From positions 62,001 through 126,000 of the forward strand of contig JACOEL010000007.1 in NCBI GenBank assembly GCA_024998625.1: a DNA stretch of 64,000 nucleotides, written 5' to 3'. Source of the stretch: Nitrospira sp. Lineage in GTDB: Bacteria > Nitrospirota > Nitrospiria > Nitrospirales > Nitrospiraceae. The position numbers and the translations under genes are program-made. Below the pieces are notes generated by a model. It was not told where the DNA came from. It made no database searches and saw only the letters and a list, made by a program, of their open reading frames with translations. This document shows, piece after piece, positions 19,213 to 29,134 of this stretch; positions within the stretch are counted from its first letter, which is position 1; the number at the start of each line of letters is the position of its first letter.

Positions 19213-20231
19213 CAGAGGGGCACGGGCAGAGACGAGACAAGACCATGTCGTTCCTGGATCGCTTTCTCATCATTTCGGTCGTGCTGCTGACGAGTGTGTT
19301 TCCCGTCGAGCTCTTTCCGAACACGGGACCGGTGCCTCGTGGCGGCGACGGGCAATTCAGCGGCAAGCAGGGTCAAGTGATCCTCATCAACGTGCCGGAT
19401 ATCAAGGATGCGGCCAGCGTCAAAGGCCAATTTTTGGGGCGCAGGGTGACGCTCTTTCCGGACCCTTCTTCCGGCGGCGGCGTCGGGTACATCGGTTTAC
19501 TGGGGATCGACCTACAAGACGAGCCCGGGGCGCATGAGCTCACGATCGAGGCCCAACTGGGTGAGCAGACACGCCATTTTTCCTATCAGGTGTTGGTGCT
19601 GAAGGAGAAGTTCGCCGTCGAGCATCTGAAGTTGCCGAAAGACAAGGTCGATCTCGACGAGAAAGCGGCTGCGCGCTGGAAGGCCGAACAGGAGCAGGTT
19701 CGCAAGGCGCTGGCTGAGGAGTCTGCCATGCGGCTCTGGCAAGCCGGGTTCATCGAACCGGTTCATGGTAAGCGGACAGGAATTTTCGGCAGTGTTCGTA
19801 TCATGAACGGTCAAGCGAGAAACCCGCACAACGGCGAAGATATCGGCGCGCCGATGGGCACCGACGTGATGGCCAGCAATGACGGTGTCGTCCGGCTCAT
19901 TGTGGACCATATCTTTTCAGGCCGCGGCATCTTTGTGGACCACGGTCTCGGTCTGTACTCAATGTATTTTCACCTCTCCGACGTGCTGGTGAAAGAAGGT
20001 GATTTGATCAAGGCCGGCCAGATCATCGGCAAAGTCGGGGCCACCGGTCGGGCGACCGGCCCGCACTTGCATTGGGGCATGAAGGTCAACGGCGCGCGCG
20101 TGAACCCCTACGCGCTGCTCGAATTGCCCCTTCCCCAGAACCCTGCCGCTGCACGACCTGTGTTGGCCGTCCCGACGCGTCCCGCACAGGTCGAATCAAG
20201 CACCCCCGCAGTCGGCGGAGATACGCGATAA
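19209..20231 (+). CDS. Secreted M23 family metallopeptidase
   Basis: Signal-like N-terminus FLIISVVLLTSVFP; NPHNGEDIGAPMGTDVMASNDGVV...FVDHGLGLYSMYFHLSDVLVKEGD...GRATGPHLHWGMKVNGARVNPY; ATGA overlap with pafA stop. Confidence 0.93.
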   Translation: MTEGHGQRRDKTMSFLDRFLIISVVLLTSVFPVELFPNTGPVPRGGDGQFSGKQGQVILINVPDIKDAASVKGQFLGRRVTLFPDPSSGGGVGYIGLLGIDLQDEPGAHELTIEAQLGEQTRHFSYQVLVLKEKFAVEHLKLPKDKVDLDEKAAARWKAEQEQVRKALAEESAMRLWQAGFIEPVHGKRTGIFGSVRIMNGQARNPHNGEDIGAPMGTDVMASNDGVVRLIVDHIFSGRGIFVDHGLGLYSMYFHLSDVLVKEGDLIKAGQIIGKVGATGRATGPHLHWGMKVNGARVNPYALLELPLPQNPAAARPVLAVPTRPAQVESSTPAVGGDTR

Positions 20232-20301
20232 CGCGACTCGCTGCCGACGTACCCTCCCATCTGGTGGCGGATCGATGCTCAGGATCCGTGCCCCGTTTCT
20301 C

Positions 20302-22728
20302 TTAGGTCTGATTCGACCACGTTGGATCAAGCGCGGCGTTCACCGCCTTTATCAGTGAGTCGGGGGTATAGGGCTTGGGCAGAAATGTGGTCCGTGCATC
20401 AAGCTGTTCCAGTATCGATCCCTCTCGGTCTGAATAGCCGGAGGTGAGGATGATGTTGATCTCCGGTTGCAACGTCCGGAGTTCGGCGGCGAGTTGTATC
20501 CCCCCTATGCCGGGCATCACCAAATCGGTAATCAAGAGTGAGAGTTTTCCTCCCCGCTGGCGAACCAGCTGGCGCGCTTCCTCGCCGGTTCGCGCGGCCA
20601 GTACCGTATGATGTTGTCCGGCCAGCACCGTCTGTGCCAGGCCTCGCACCATATCATTGTCTTCGACCAGGAGAATAGTTTCCGACTGTTCACTGATGCT
20701 CCTGGGGTGAGCCACAGGGCGCGGCGATTCGGAATCCTCGTCGATGCGCGGCAGATAAATCGTAAATGTGGTGCCGCGTCCGGGCTCGCTCTCAATCCCG
20801 ACCGTCCCTCCGCTCTGCCGGACGATTCCGTAGACCGTGGACAATCCGAGGCCGGTGCCTTTGCCCAGTTCCTTCGTGGTGAAAAACGGCTCAAACACGT
20901 GAGCGACCGTGTCGGCATCCATCCCGCATCCTGTGTCCCGGACGGCCAGCGTGACGTACGGGCCAGGGGTGAGGGGATCGGGCCAGAGCGGATCGGAGTG
21001 AGTGATCGAGACCGATTTCGTCTCCAGGTCCAGGCGGCCTCCCTGCGGCATCGCATCGCGCGCGTTGACCACCAAATTCATCACGACCTGCTCGATTTGG
21101 CCGGGATCCGCCTTGATTCGTCCAAGCGCAGGATCCAAGGTGAGGGCGAGTTGAATGTCTTCCCCGATAACACGTTTCATGAGCTCGACGATGTCGGTCA
21201 CCCGGTCATTCAAGTTGAGCGGTTGGCGTTCCACCATCTGGTGACGCGTGAAGGCCAACAACTGCCGGGTGAGGGCAGTGGCTTTATTGCCGGCTTCCCT
21301 GATTTGTGCCATGCCGCGCTGCGTCCGGGTGGTTTGTCCCGGCTCATCCGTCAAGAGCTCAGCCCAGCTATTGATAATCGTCAAAAGATTGTTAAAGTCG
21401 TGTGCAATTCCTCCGGCCATGCGACCCAGGGCTTCCATTTTCTGCGCCTGGCGGAGTTGGCGTTCGAGATCCTTTCGGTGAAGAAATTGAGTGATCATGG
21501 CCCCCAACTCGGAAGCCCGTTCCAATCGGGATGAGCTGGGCCGCAGCCGTTCGTAGGTGAGAAACTCCATGACCCCCAGGATCTCTTTCCCTGTGTGAAT
21601 GGGGAACGCGAGCCCTCCGTGGAAGTCGGCTTCCTGCGCGGCGTGAAGGATCGGGCAGTCGGCCTCGTTGAGAATATCCGGGCAGAGGGTGGCATGCCCT
21701 GTCTTCCAGACCTGGCCGGCCAAACCCGCTCCCTGTCGCAGGGCAAGGCTCCGATAGATTCGGGCGAAGTTCTCGACAGGGAGGCCCGGCTGGTGCCACA
21801 GGGCATTGCAGCGCAAGGTCTTGTCTTGTTGCACCAGCCACAATGCGCCCAGTGTCCAGCTTTGGAGCTCGCACATGGTGCGAAGAATTGTGGGGACCGC
21901 TTCACTGAGCGAGGCGGATTCTTCAAGCGCGAGGCCGACGGCGAGTTGAACGGCGTGCATGGTTTCGGCTTGCCGGCGTTCGGTGATGTCGGCCTTGGCG
22001 CCGATCATGCGGTAAGGATGGCCTTCATGGTCTCGAAGCACATACCCGTGATCAATGATATAGGCATAGGTGCCGTCGGCTCGACGAAATCGATATTCGG
22101 CTGTCCACAGGTTCTGGTCCGACTGAAGCACTTGAGCGAGGTTGGTGAGAACCGCGGCCTGGTCCTCGGGATGAATCTGCTCTGCCCAGGGAATGTGGCC
22201 TCGCCGAAGATTCTCAGGGGCGGAACCATATACCGATTGGTGCGCCTCGTTGAACCACGTCACGCCGGAGGTGATTTCCCAGTCCCAGATGCCGTCGCGG
22301 GTGGCGAGGCAGGTTAGATGAAACCGCTCCTCGCTCTTCCGTAAGGCTTGCTCGACGCGGTGCCGGCCCATGGCATAACGGATGGCGCGTCGGAGCGCGT
22401 CCCCCGTCAGCCGGCCCTTTACGAGATAGTCCTGCGCGCCGCGCAGGAGGGATTGCTCAGCCACCACGTCGTTATCCAGGCCCGTCAGCACGATGACCGG
22501 CGCGTCATGCGCTTGAGCCCGCACCCGATCGAGCGTCTCCAGGCCTTGGCTGTCCGGCAGCGAAAGATCGACCAGGACGGCATCCACCGGGCATTCCGCT
22601 AATTTTTTAACGCCCGTTTGAAGCCTGTCCGCCCAGTTGAGCGTGACTGCGTCCGTCGACTGCGCGCAAAGCGCCTGCTGGATCAGCTCGGCATCATCTT
22701 CGTTGTCCTCGATCAGCAACACATGCAT
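20302..22728 (-). CDS. Hybrid histidine kinase, REC-PAS-GAF-HisKA-HATPase-REC
   Basis: N-terminal HVLLIEDNEDDAELIQQAL; PAS GIWDWEITSGVTWFNEAHQSVYG; H-box GGIAHDFNNLLTIINSW; G-box GKGTGLGLSTVYGIV; C-terminal TILLVEDNDMVRGLAQTVL. Confidence 0.93.
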   Translation of the reverse strand: MHVLLIEDNEDDAELIQQALCAQSTDAVTLNWADRLQTGVKKLAECPVDAVLVDLSLPDSQGLETLDRVRAQAHDAPVIVLTGLDNDVVAEQSLLRGAQDYLVKGRLTGDALRRAIRYAMGRHRVEQALRKSEERFHLTCLATRDGIWDWEITSGVTWFNEAHQSVYGSAPENLRRGHIPWAEQIHPEDQAAVLTNLAQVLQSDQNLWTAEYRFRRADGTYAYIIDHGYVLRDHEGHPYRMIGAKADITERRQAETMHAVQLAVGLALEESASLSEAVPTILRTMCELQSWTLGALWLVQQDKTLRCNALWHQPGLPVENFARIYRSLALRQGAGLAGQVWKTGHATLCPDILNEADCPILHAAQEADFHGGLAFPIHTGKEILGVMEFLTYERLRPSSSRLERASELGAMITQFLHRKDLERQLRQAQKMEALGRMAGGIAHDFNNLLTIINSWAELLTDEPGQTTRTQRGMAQIREAGNKATALTRQLLAFTRHQMVERQPLNLNDRVTDIVELMKRVIGEDIQLALTLDPALGRIKADPGQIEQVVMNLVVNARDAMPQGGRLDLETKSVSITHSDPLWPDPLTPGPYVTLAVRDTGCGMDADTVAHVFEPFFTTKELGKGTGLGLSTVYGIVRQSGGTVGIESEPGRGTTFTIYLPRIDEDSESPRPVAHPRSISEQSETILLVEDNDMVRGLAQTVLAGQHHTVLAARTGEEARQLVRQRGGKLSLLITDLVMPGIGGIQLAAELRTLQPEINIILTSGYSDREGSILEQLDARTTFLPKPYTPDSLIKAVNAALDPTWSNQT

Positions 22729-22731
22729 GTG

Positions 22732-23172
22732 TTACCTCTTCAGCGTCGGGACTCGTGAGACCAGCGTCCAGTAGAGTTCGAACTCTTTCACAACCGACAG
22801 GAACCGGCTGAAGGTGACAGGCTTTCGAATATACGAGCAGGCGCCCTGCTCAAATGACCGCACGATATCCTCCTCGCGCTCACTGACGGTCAGCATGACG
22901 ACCGGGAGCGGACGAAAGCGGGGGTCGGACTTAATTTCAATCAACACCTCGAGTCCGGTTTTCTTCGGCATGTTGATATCGAGGAGCACCAGGCCTGGGA
23001 ACGGACATTGGCTGAAAGGACCCTCACCCCGCAAATAGGCCAGCGCCTCTTCGCCGTCCCGTACGATGGCCACGCGATTGGCCATGTTCACGGTCTCGAA
23101 GGCTTCCCGGATCAGCAAGATGTCGTCTTCATTGTCTTCTGCGATGAGAATATCAAAGGGCCGCATGGTCAT
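22732..23172 (-). CDS. Single-domain response regulator (Rcp1-like)
   Basis: FDILIAEDNEDDILLIREAFETVNMANRVAIVRDGEEALAYLRGEGPF...LVLLDINMPKKTGLEVL. Confidence 0.93.
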   Translation of the reverse strand: MTMRPFDILIAEDNEDDILLIREAFETVNMANRVAIVRDGEEALAYLRGEGPFSQCPFPGLVLLDINMPKKTGLEVLIEIKSDPRFRPLPVVMLTVSEREEDIVRSFEQGACSYIRKPVTFSRFLSVVKEFELYWTLVSRVPTLKR

Positions 23173-25922
23173 CGTTGCACCTTCCTCGGACTAGACTGGC
23201 TGACGCCAAATGTGATGAAAAATTCCGATCCGCCACCTTCGCGGGGTTCCACCCAGGCACGGCCACCGTGTCGTTCGGCCACTTGCCGAACGATGGCCAG
23301 TCCTGCGCCGGTCCCCTCTATCTCGCGTCCGACCGCCCGTCGGAAGAGTTCGAATATCCGATCGCGTTGCTCAGGCGCCACCCCCGGACCACGATCCCGC
23401 ACGACCAGGCCGATGAGCTCGGTTCCTTCAAGATCCATCCCGGAATGTGGCGCAATCTCAATGTCAGGAGGTTGCCCGGCGGACGAAAACTTGAGCGCAT
23501 TCGCGACCAGATTATAGATGCCCTGGATGGCCCAGGTGGTATTGACCCGCAGGCGAGGGAGGGGGGAGCGAATCGTGATTCTGGCGCCGGTTTCTTTGAT
23601 GCGCTTCTCCAGCCGACGCAGGACTTCGTGCACCAGCTGTTTCGCGTCGAGGTCGTCGACGGGCGGATCCATGCGTTGTGCGCGGGAGAGATCCAGAATA
23701 TCCGTGAGCAGTTGATCGAGGCGTTGCGTGGCCCGAACGATGCGCCGCAGAAAATCCTGGCCCTTCTCATCGAGCCGGTTTGCATAGCGTTCCTGGATGA
23801 GAACCGAAAAACTTTCAATGGCCCGCAGCGGTTCTTTCAGATCGTGGGAGGTCACGTATAAGAGCGTTTCAAGATCTTTATTTTTTCTGAGAATCATGGT
23901 CTCGGACTGGCGCAGTTGAGTGATATCCCGGTTGGTTTCCAGGACGAGGCTCCGGCCGTTGGTCTTGAGCAATCCCCAGCGGCTGGCCACGAGCACGTCC
24001 CGCCCGTCTTTCGTACGATGGTGAATCTCGCCGGTCCATTCTCCGGTCTGTTCCAATTCGGCCTGGATCGTGTTGAGGGGGGCGGGCAGCCGGCTCTGCA
24101 GCAGACGATTACTGCTCTGCCCCAAGGCTTCCGATCGAGTATAGCCGTACAGCTGTTCGCACCCGCGATTCCACTCCACGATGCCCTGCTCGATATCCCA
24201 AGCGAAAATCGGTTCGTACGACAATTCGATCAGCCGGCGTTGCTGGGTCATCATCTCTTCGGTCCGCTTCCGCGCCGTGATGTCACGCGCGATGGTCGAG
24301 ACGGCGTTGACGAGACCGTGGGCATCCATGATGGGGGAAACCGTTAAGGACACCTGGATACAACTGCCGTCTTTCCGTTTGCGAATGGTTTCGTACTGTC
24401 GCACCGGTGTTCCTGTTTTGATCAGTTCGATCAGTGTGGTTTCTTCCAGCTGGCGGTCCGGGGGAATGAGAAGGAAAATGGAGTGGCCGATGATTTCCTC
24501 GCCGGAGTACCCGAACATGAGCTCGGCGCTCTTGTTCCAGGTCAGAATGCGCCCGTCGAGCGATTTGCTGATGACGGCATCGGAGGAGGATTCGACGATG
24601 GCGGCGAGTCTGGCCTGGATCTCTTGGACCTGTTTACGATCATGCGTATCGGTGTAGGTTCCCACCCACTTCAGGAGGCGGCCGTCCAGGTCCAGGATCG
24701 GCACCGCATGGGCATGGAACCAGCGATAGACGCCATCCGCCCGCTTAAAACGCAGTTCAACGTCGAGGGGGTGGATATGAGCCACTGCATCGTGCCATTG
24801 CTCGGTGATTCTCGGGCGGTCTTCGGGGTGGACGTGCTGGAGACATCCGGTGCTGAAGGGCTCGTCTGCGGACCATCCAGTATAATTCTTCCATTGCGGG
24901 CTGAGATAGTCGCAGGTGCCGTCAGGAAGACAGGTCCAGATCGGCAGCGGAAGCGACTCGACCAGTTCGCGAAACCGGCTTTCGCTGGCGATCAACGCCT
25001 GATGAATCTGGTTGCGTTGCGCCAATTCCTGCTCGAGGCGCTGATTGGTGTCCTCAAGCGCGGCGGTACGTTCTTTGACGAGCGCCTCGAGCGTTTGATG
25101 ACTTTGACGCAGGGCGACATCGGCCTTTCGGCGTTCCGTGATATCGACGAGGGTGGAGCGGCTGGCGATGAACCGACCGTCGGGATCCTTGATGGCCGTG
25201 GCGCTCAGCAGAACCGGCAGCAGGGTACCGTCTTTGCGCCGGATCTCAAACTCCAGATCCCGTACGACTCCTCTCTCGATGAAACGCGGGAACTGTTGGT
25301 GAAACAGTTCGGCAGACTCGGGGGTGAGAAGGTCCAGAAAACGCATTACACCGATGACCTCGTCTTTGCGATAGCCCAGCCAGTCGAGTTCGGTTTGGTT
25401 GATGCCGACGAACATGCCTTGCGAGTTCAGTGAATGGTATCCGCAGGGCGCATGGTCGTAGAGGTCCTGTACGTCCTGCGCGTTTTTCAGCAGCAGGCTC
25501 TCTTTCAATTGCAGGGCCTTGTGTTCCGCTTCCAGGGCTGCCGTCCGTATCAGGCGTTCGGTGGCCCGCCGGTATTGGACGATCAGATGGGCGATGATTG
25601 CAAACATGCCCACCGCGGCGGCGCGATTCAAGAGAGGCATCCATGAGGGCAGGCTGGTGATGGGGCCGGACAGGACGAGACAAAGCAATGTGAGGATGGC
25701 GCTCACTCCCGCCGTGAGGTAGGGAATCCATGTGACAGGAGCCTGGTAGGTGAGGATCAACGGGATGAGGTAGAGAACCCAGACAGGAACACCGAGCGGC
25801 GTCACCACGTCGAGGAAGAAGATGAGCCCGATTGAGACGACAATGAGGCTAAGGATGGCCCGCCCACGAGGGGAAGGAGCACTCGTGCCGGGCTTCAGCG
25901 CCTCGTTCTCGGCTATAGCCAC
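23169..25922 (-). CDS. Membrane multi-PAS sensor histidine kinase
   Basis: N-terminal multi-TM region, several PAS/PAC repeats, VTSHDLKEPLRAIESFSVLIQERY H-box, GTGAGLAIVRQVAERHGGRAWVE; ATGA overlap with response regulator. Confidence 0.93.
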   Translation of the reverse strand: MAIAENEALKPGTSAPSPRGRAILSLIVVSIGLIFFLDVVTPLGVPVWVLYLIPLILTYQAPVTWIPYLTAGVSAILTLLCLVLSGPITSLPSWMPLLNRAAAVGMFAIIAHLIVQYRRATERLIRTAALEAEHKALQLKESLLLKNAQDVQDLYDHAPCGYHSLNSQGMFVGINQTELDWLGYRKDEVIGVMRFLDLLTPESAELFHQQFPRFIERGVVRDLEFEIRRKDGTLLPVLLSATAIKDPDGRFIASRSTLVDITERRKADVALRQSHQTLEALVKERTAALEDTNQRLEQELAQRNQIHQALIASESRFRELVESLPLPIWTCLPDGTCDYLSPQWKNYTGWSADEPFSTGCLQHVHPEDRPRITEQWHDAVAHIHPLDVELRFKRADGVYRWFHAHAVPILDLDGRLLKWVGTYTDTHDRKQVQEIQARLAAIVESSSDAVISKSLDGRILTWNKSAELMFGYSGEEIIGHSIFLLIPPDRQLEETTLIELIKTGTPVRQYETIRKRKDGSCIQVSLTVSPIMDAHGLVNAVSTIARDITARKRTEEMMTQQRRLIELSYEPIFAWDIEQGIVEWNRGCEQLYGYTRSEALGQSSNRLLQSRLPAPLNTIQAELEQTGEWTGEIHHRTKDGRDVLVASRWGLLKTNGRSLVLETNRDITQLRQSETMILRKNKDLETLLYVTSHDLKEPLRAIESFSVLIQERYANRLDEKGQDFLRRIVRATQRLDQLLTDILDLSRAQRMDPPVDDLDAKQLVHEVLRRLEKRIKETGARITIRSPLPRLRVNTTWAIQGIYNLVANALKFSSAGQPPDIEIAPHSGMDLEGTELIGLVVRDRGPGVAPEQRDRIFELFRRAVGREIEGTGAGLAIVRQVAERHGGRAWVEPREGGGSEFFITFGVSQSSPRKVQR

Positions 25923-26138
25923 ATCGCTCCTCTGCAGGAGGCCTGCATCTCAATCAAGAGCCAATATCGCAGGCTATCGCAATTGAAGCTACTATGCACC
26001 AAATTACCTCACGCGAATAGAGTCAATTCGACCTAGGCATTTATCTAGGTGTGGTATTTGCGCATAGGAAGAACGCCGATTCTCGGTCGATGACCGTACA
26101 GGCAACGGCTGGAAGTCTTTCCGGAACCAGGACGGGGC

Positions 26139-27560
26139 CTAGAAATTCGTCTCCATGCTCGACGGGGTCTTATTCAGCACGGTCGCGGCGGCGCGGGATA
26201 GGGCCGCGTCCTGATTGTGATCGAGGGCGTAGATGCGGAATTGCACGAGGCGAGTGGGCAGCAGATCCAAAAACTCTTCCAGCGGTTCAGTTGAGACGCC
26301 CTTCGTGCCGGGATCGAATACGAGCAAGGGGATGCCGCGCGTATCCTTGGGGTCCGGGCGCGGATCGAGCGGAGCCATGTCGACGCGAAACGGCAATGTC
26401 TGTAGTTTCGCCGGCAAGGCCTTCTGAATCTGCTGCTGGAATTGCTCGTGACTGGGAAAGTCCATGCCTCGCTCGATGCCCTTTTCCTTGAGCACCGTGC
26501 TGTAGGCCATTTTCCATTTCACGTCGCGTCCCAGGATATGCGCCCATTCCTGGTGCAAACGACGCAGGCTGCTTTGGCCGGCGTTCTTCCATCGCCTGAC
26601 GTCTTCCAACAAGGACCAGTCGGTCAGGGTCAGGTATTCATCCATGTGCGTGGCGGGGTTGGACGGGAACAACAGTTTCATCGTGTCCCCGAAGATGTCG
26701 CGCAGATGAATGTCGATGGCGCGGGTCGTGCGGTGATAATACACGTTCGAGTACAGATACATTCTGGTGTTCAAAAACATCTGCAGGGCCGGCAACCCCG
26801 TCTTATGAATGGTGAAGCCCTTGTCGGTGACGATGGTGTAGTGAATCAAGCGGGTCAAGTCCACCGGTCCCACCGCGACGCCGCACATGTAGGCGTCGCG
26901 CAGTACATAATCGAGGTTGTCGGCTGTGTAGCTGCCTGAAATCACCGGCTGGAGCATGTTGATCCAGCGCGGAATGCGGGAGTTATCTTTGCCTTTCTCC
27001 TTCAGGATCACATGCGCAATGTGATCAGGATTCAGCTCTTCTCCGCGATCGAAGGGACCCGACGGACTGCGGCGGATTTTTCTGATGAATGGGCCCAGGT
27101 GTTCGCGCACGATGATCTGGCCGAGCTTTTCATGCGAGAGACCGAAACCATGCAAAAAGTTATCGTCGAAGAAATGGCAGAACGGACCATGTCCGATGTC
27201 ATGGACCAGCGCCGTCACGCGGAGGAACTCCTCCACGAAGGCCGCCGAGGGGAGGTCGGAGACCACGTTCTTCAAGAATGGATAGAGATGGCGCGCGAAG
27301 CGGCCTGCCACGTGCATCGTGCCGAGTGAATGTACGAATCGTGTATGTTCCGCCGAGGGGTAGACCCAGCGCGCGCTTTGGAGCTGATAGATATAGCGCA
27401 GTCGCTGCACCCATGGAGAATCGATCAGATCTTTTTCCGTGCGTTCCGAAGGATCCGGCGTCGCGTATGGCACCGTAAACGACACGTATTCGTGGATAGG
27501 ATCGGCAATGAGGGCTAATCCGTCATAGGGCGCGGGAGGATGTGCGGTCGGTAGTTTCAT
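26139..27560 (-). CDS. HD-domain phosphohydrolase (dGTPase/SAMHD1-like fold)
   Basis: YIYQLQSARWVYPSAEHTRFVHSLGTMHVAGRFARHL; TALVHDIGHGPFCHFFDD; SGSYTADNLDYVLRDAYMCGV. Confidence 0.88.
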   Translation of the reverse strand: MKLPTAHPPAPYDGLALIADPIHEYVSFTVPYATPDPSERTEKDLIDSPWVQRLRYIYQLQSARWVYPSAEHTRFVHSLGTMHVAGRFARHLYPFLKNVVSDLPSAAFVEEFLRVTALVHDIGHGPFCHFFDDNFLHGFGLSHEKLGQIIVREHLGPFIRKIRRSPSGPFDRGEELNPDHIAHVILKEKGKDNSRIPRWINMLQPVISGSYTADNLDYVLRDAYMCGVAVGPVDLTRLIHYTIVTDKGFTIHKTGLPALQMFLNTRMYLYSNVYYHRTTRAIDIHLRDIFGDTMKLLFPSNPATHMDEYLTLTDWSLLEDVRRWKNAGQSSLRRLHQEWAHILGRDVKWKMAYSTVLKEKGIERGMDFPSHEQFQQQIQKALPAKLQTLPFRVDMAPLDPRPDPKDTRGIPLLVFDPGTKGVSTEPLEEFLDLLPTRLVQFRIYALDHNQDAALSRAAATVLNKTPSSMETNF

Positions 27561-27580
27561 GAGGTCGCCGGATGAAGATC

Positions 27581-28060
27581 TTAGCGCAGGCCTGATGAGG
27601 GGGGCAACGGGTGATGACCGTCCGCCGGGTTTGTGCTCCGGTACTTGGAGAGCAAGAGATAGGTGAGCGGATAGGCCAACAGGCCGCCCGCAATACTCAG
27701 GACCATCCCGCCGACGAAGAACGGCCAGGCGTAGGGCATGACCTGGTGATAAATCCCCATGAACGACAGATCGCTCCAGTCGAAGGCCGGGAAGTCATGC
27801 ACTCCCAATAGGGTAGCGCCGGTCCAATAGGTGCCTCCGAGGATGGGAATCAGCGTCCAGGGATTGTTGAGGAATGCACCGGCCAGCAGCGCCACCACGT
27901 TCAGCCCGAATGCCCAGGCGCAGAACCCCACCATCACCATATGGAGACCATAAGCCGGGGAAAAGCCGATGAAGACGCCGATGGCAAAGGCCAGCGCCGT
28001 CCGGTGCGGTGTTTCATCGAGATGGAGAACTTGTCGAAATAACGATCGTACGTCTGCCAT
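27581..28060 (-). CDS. DUF2062 family membrane protein
   Basis: TPHRTALAFAIGVFIGFSPAYGLHMVMVGFCAWAFGLNVVALLAGAFLNNPWTL; start refined to 28060. Confidence 0.82.
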   Translation of the reverse strand: MADVRSLFRQVLHLDETPHRTALAFAIGVFIGFSPAYGLHMVMVGFCAWAFGLNVVALLAGAFLNNPWTLIPILGGTYWTGATLLGVHDFPAFDWSDLSFMGIYHQVMPYAWPFFVGGMVLSIAGGLLAYPLTYLLLSKYRSTNPADGHHPLPPSSGLR

Positions 28061-28083
28061 CGATGTCCTTGTCCCGGAGATTG

Positions 28084-29133
28084 CTAAGAGGGCCGCAGAA
28101 AATGTTCGTAACTGGTGATCGGCAGCGGTTGCGTGGTTCCTGCACCGGTTCGTAAGCGCAGACCGAGCCGCTTGGGTGTGATCGAGCCGATACAGGTGAA
28201 ACAAAAATCGGTTTTCGCGGCCAGCCGTTCGAATTGCGCTTGCTTGCGGCGAGGAACGGTGAACAGGAGCTCGTAGTCTTCGCCACCCTGGAACCCGATC
28301 TGCTGCGGATCACGGCCGCACGCCAGGGCATAGGCCAGACAGGCAGGAGAAATCGGGAGTGCGCCGGCAAGAATTTCCGCTCCGACTCCGCTCTCTTCGC
28401 AGAGATGTCGAAGGTCACCGGTCAGGCCGTCGGATAAATCGATCGCTGAGCCGGCGAGCGCATGTTTCACCAACCATCGGCCTTCTGCAATGCGGGCGGA
28501 CGGCCGGTGGTGTCGCGCGAGGAGAAAGCGGGTGTGTGCGGGACGCAGTTTCACCGGCCCGGCGCGGGCCGTGGCCGTCAAGAGGTCCAGCCCTGCGCGG
28601 GAGTCGCCGAGTGTGCCGGTGACGTATAGCCTGTCGCCGACGCGGGCGCCGCTGCGCAGGAGCGCACGTCGAGGTTGTACGGCTCCGGTAAGTGTGATGC
28701 TGAGGAACAGGCCGTGCTTGGAGGCGGACGTGTCTCCGCCGACCAAACAGACTCGATAGGGAGTGGTGGCTTGCATCATGCCGCGATAGAGCCGCTGAAT
28801 GTGTTCCGTCGAGCAGGTCGGCGGAATCGCAATCGCGACGAGCAGGAAGCGGGGTGTGCCGCCCATGGCCGCGATATCGCTTAAGTTCGCGATAGCCCCC
28901 CGGTACCCGATGTCTTCATACGAGGAGGTAGCGGGGTCGAAGTGCACACCTTCAGCCAGGAGGTCCGTCGTGATGAGCGTCCATTCGTCGGACGAGGTTT
29001 TGAGGATGGCCGTGTCATCGCCGATCCCCTTGAGCACCTGCCGGTCTGGTCGGGCGGCCTGCGCTTGCAACAGCCGGATCAGACCGAACTCGCTACCGAT
29101 AGAACTGGTCCGGCGGGATCGGCCTGACGGCAT
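28084..29133 (-). CDS. thiL: Thiamine-monophosphate kinase
   Basis: SEFGLIRLL; GIGDDTAIL; TTDLLAEGVHFD; GYRGAIANLSDIAAMGGTPRF; SAIDLSDGLTGDLRHLCEESGVGAEI. Confidence 0.95.
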   Translation of the reverse strand: MPSGRSRRTSSIGSEFGLIRLLQAQAARPDRQVLKGIGDDTAILKTSSDEWTLITTDLLAEGVHFDPATSSYEDIGYRGAIANLSDIAAMGGTPRFLLVAIAIPPTCSTEHIQRLYRGMMQATTPYRVCLVGGDTSASKHGLFLSITLTGAVQPRRALLRSGARVGDRLYVTGTLGDSRAGLDLLTATARAGPVKLRPAHTRFLLARHHRPSARIAEGRWLVKHALAGSAIDLSDGLTGDLRHLCEESGVGAEILAGALPISPACLAYALACGRDPQQIGFQGGEDYELLFTVPRRKQAQFERLAAKTDFCFTCIGSITPKRLGLRLRTGAGTTQPLPITSYEHFLRPS

Positions 29134-29134
29134 G

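Noticed and set aside
19209-20231. M23 peptidase as a possible dedicated proteasome component
   Set aside because: Signal-like N-terminus and LytM domain indicate an envelope role; only the adjacency is retained as a finding.
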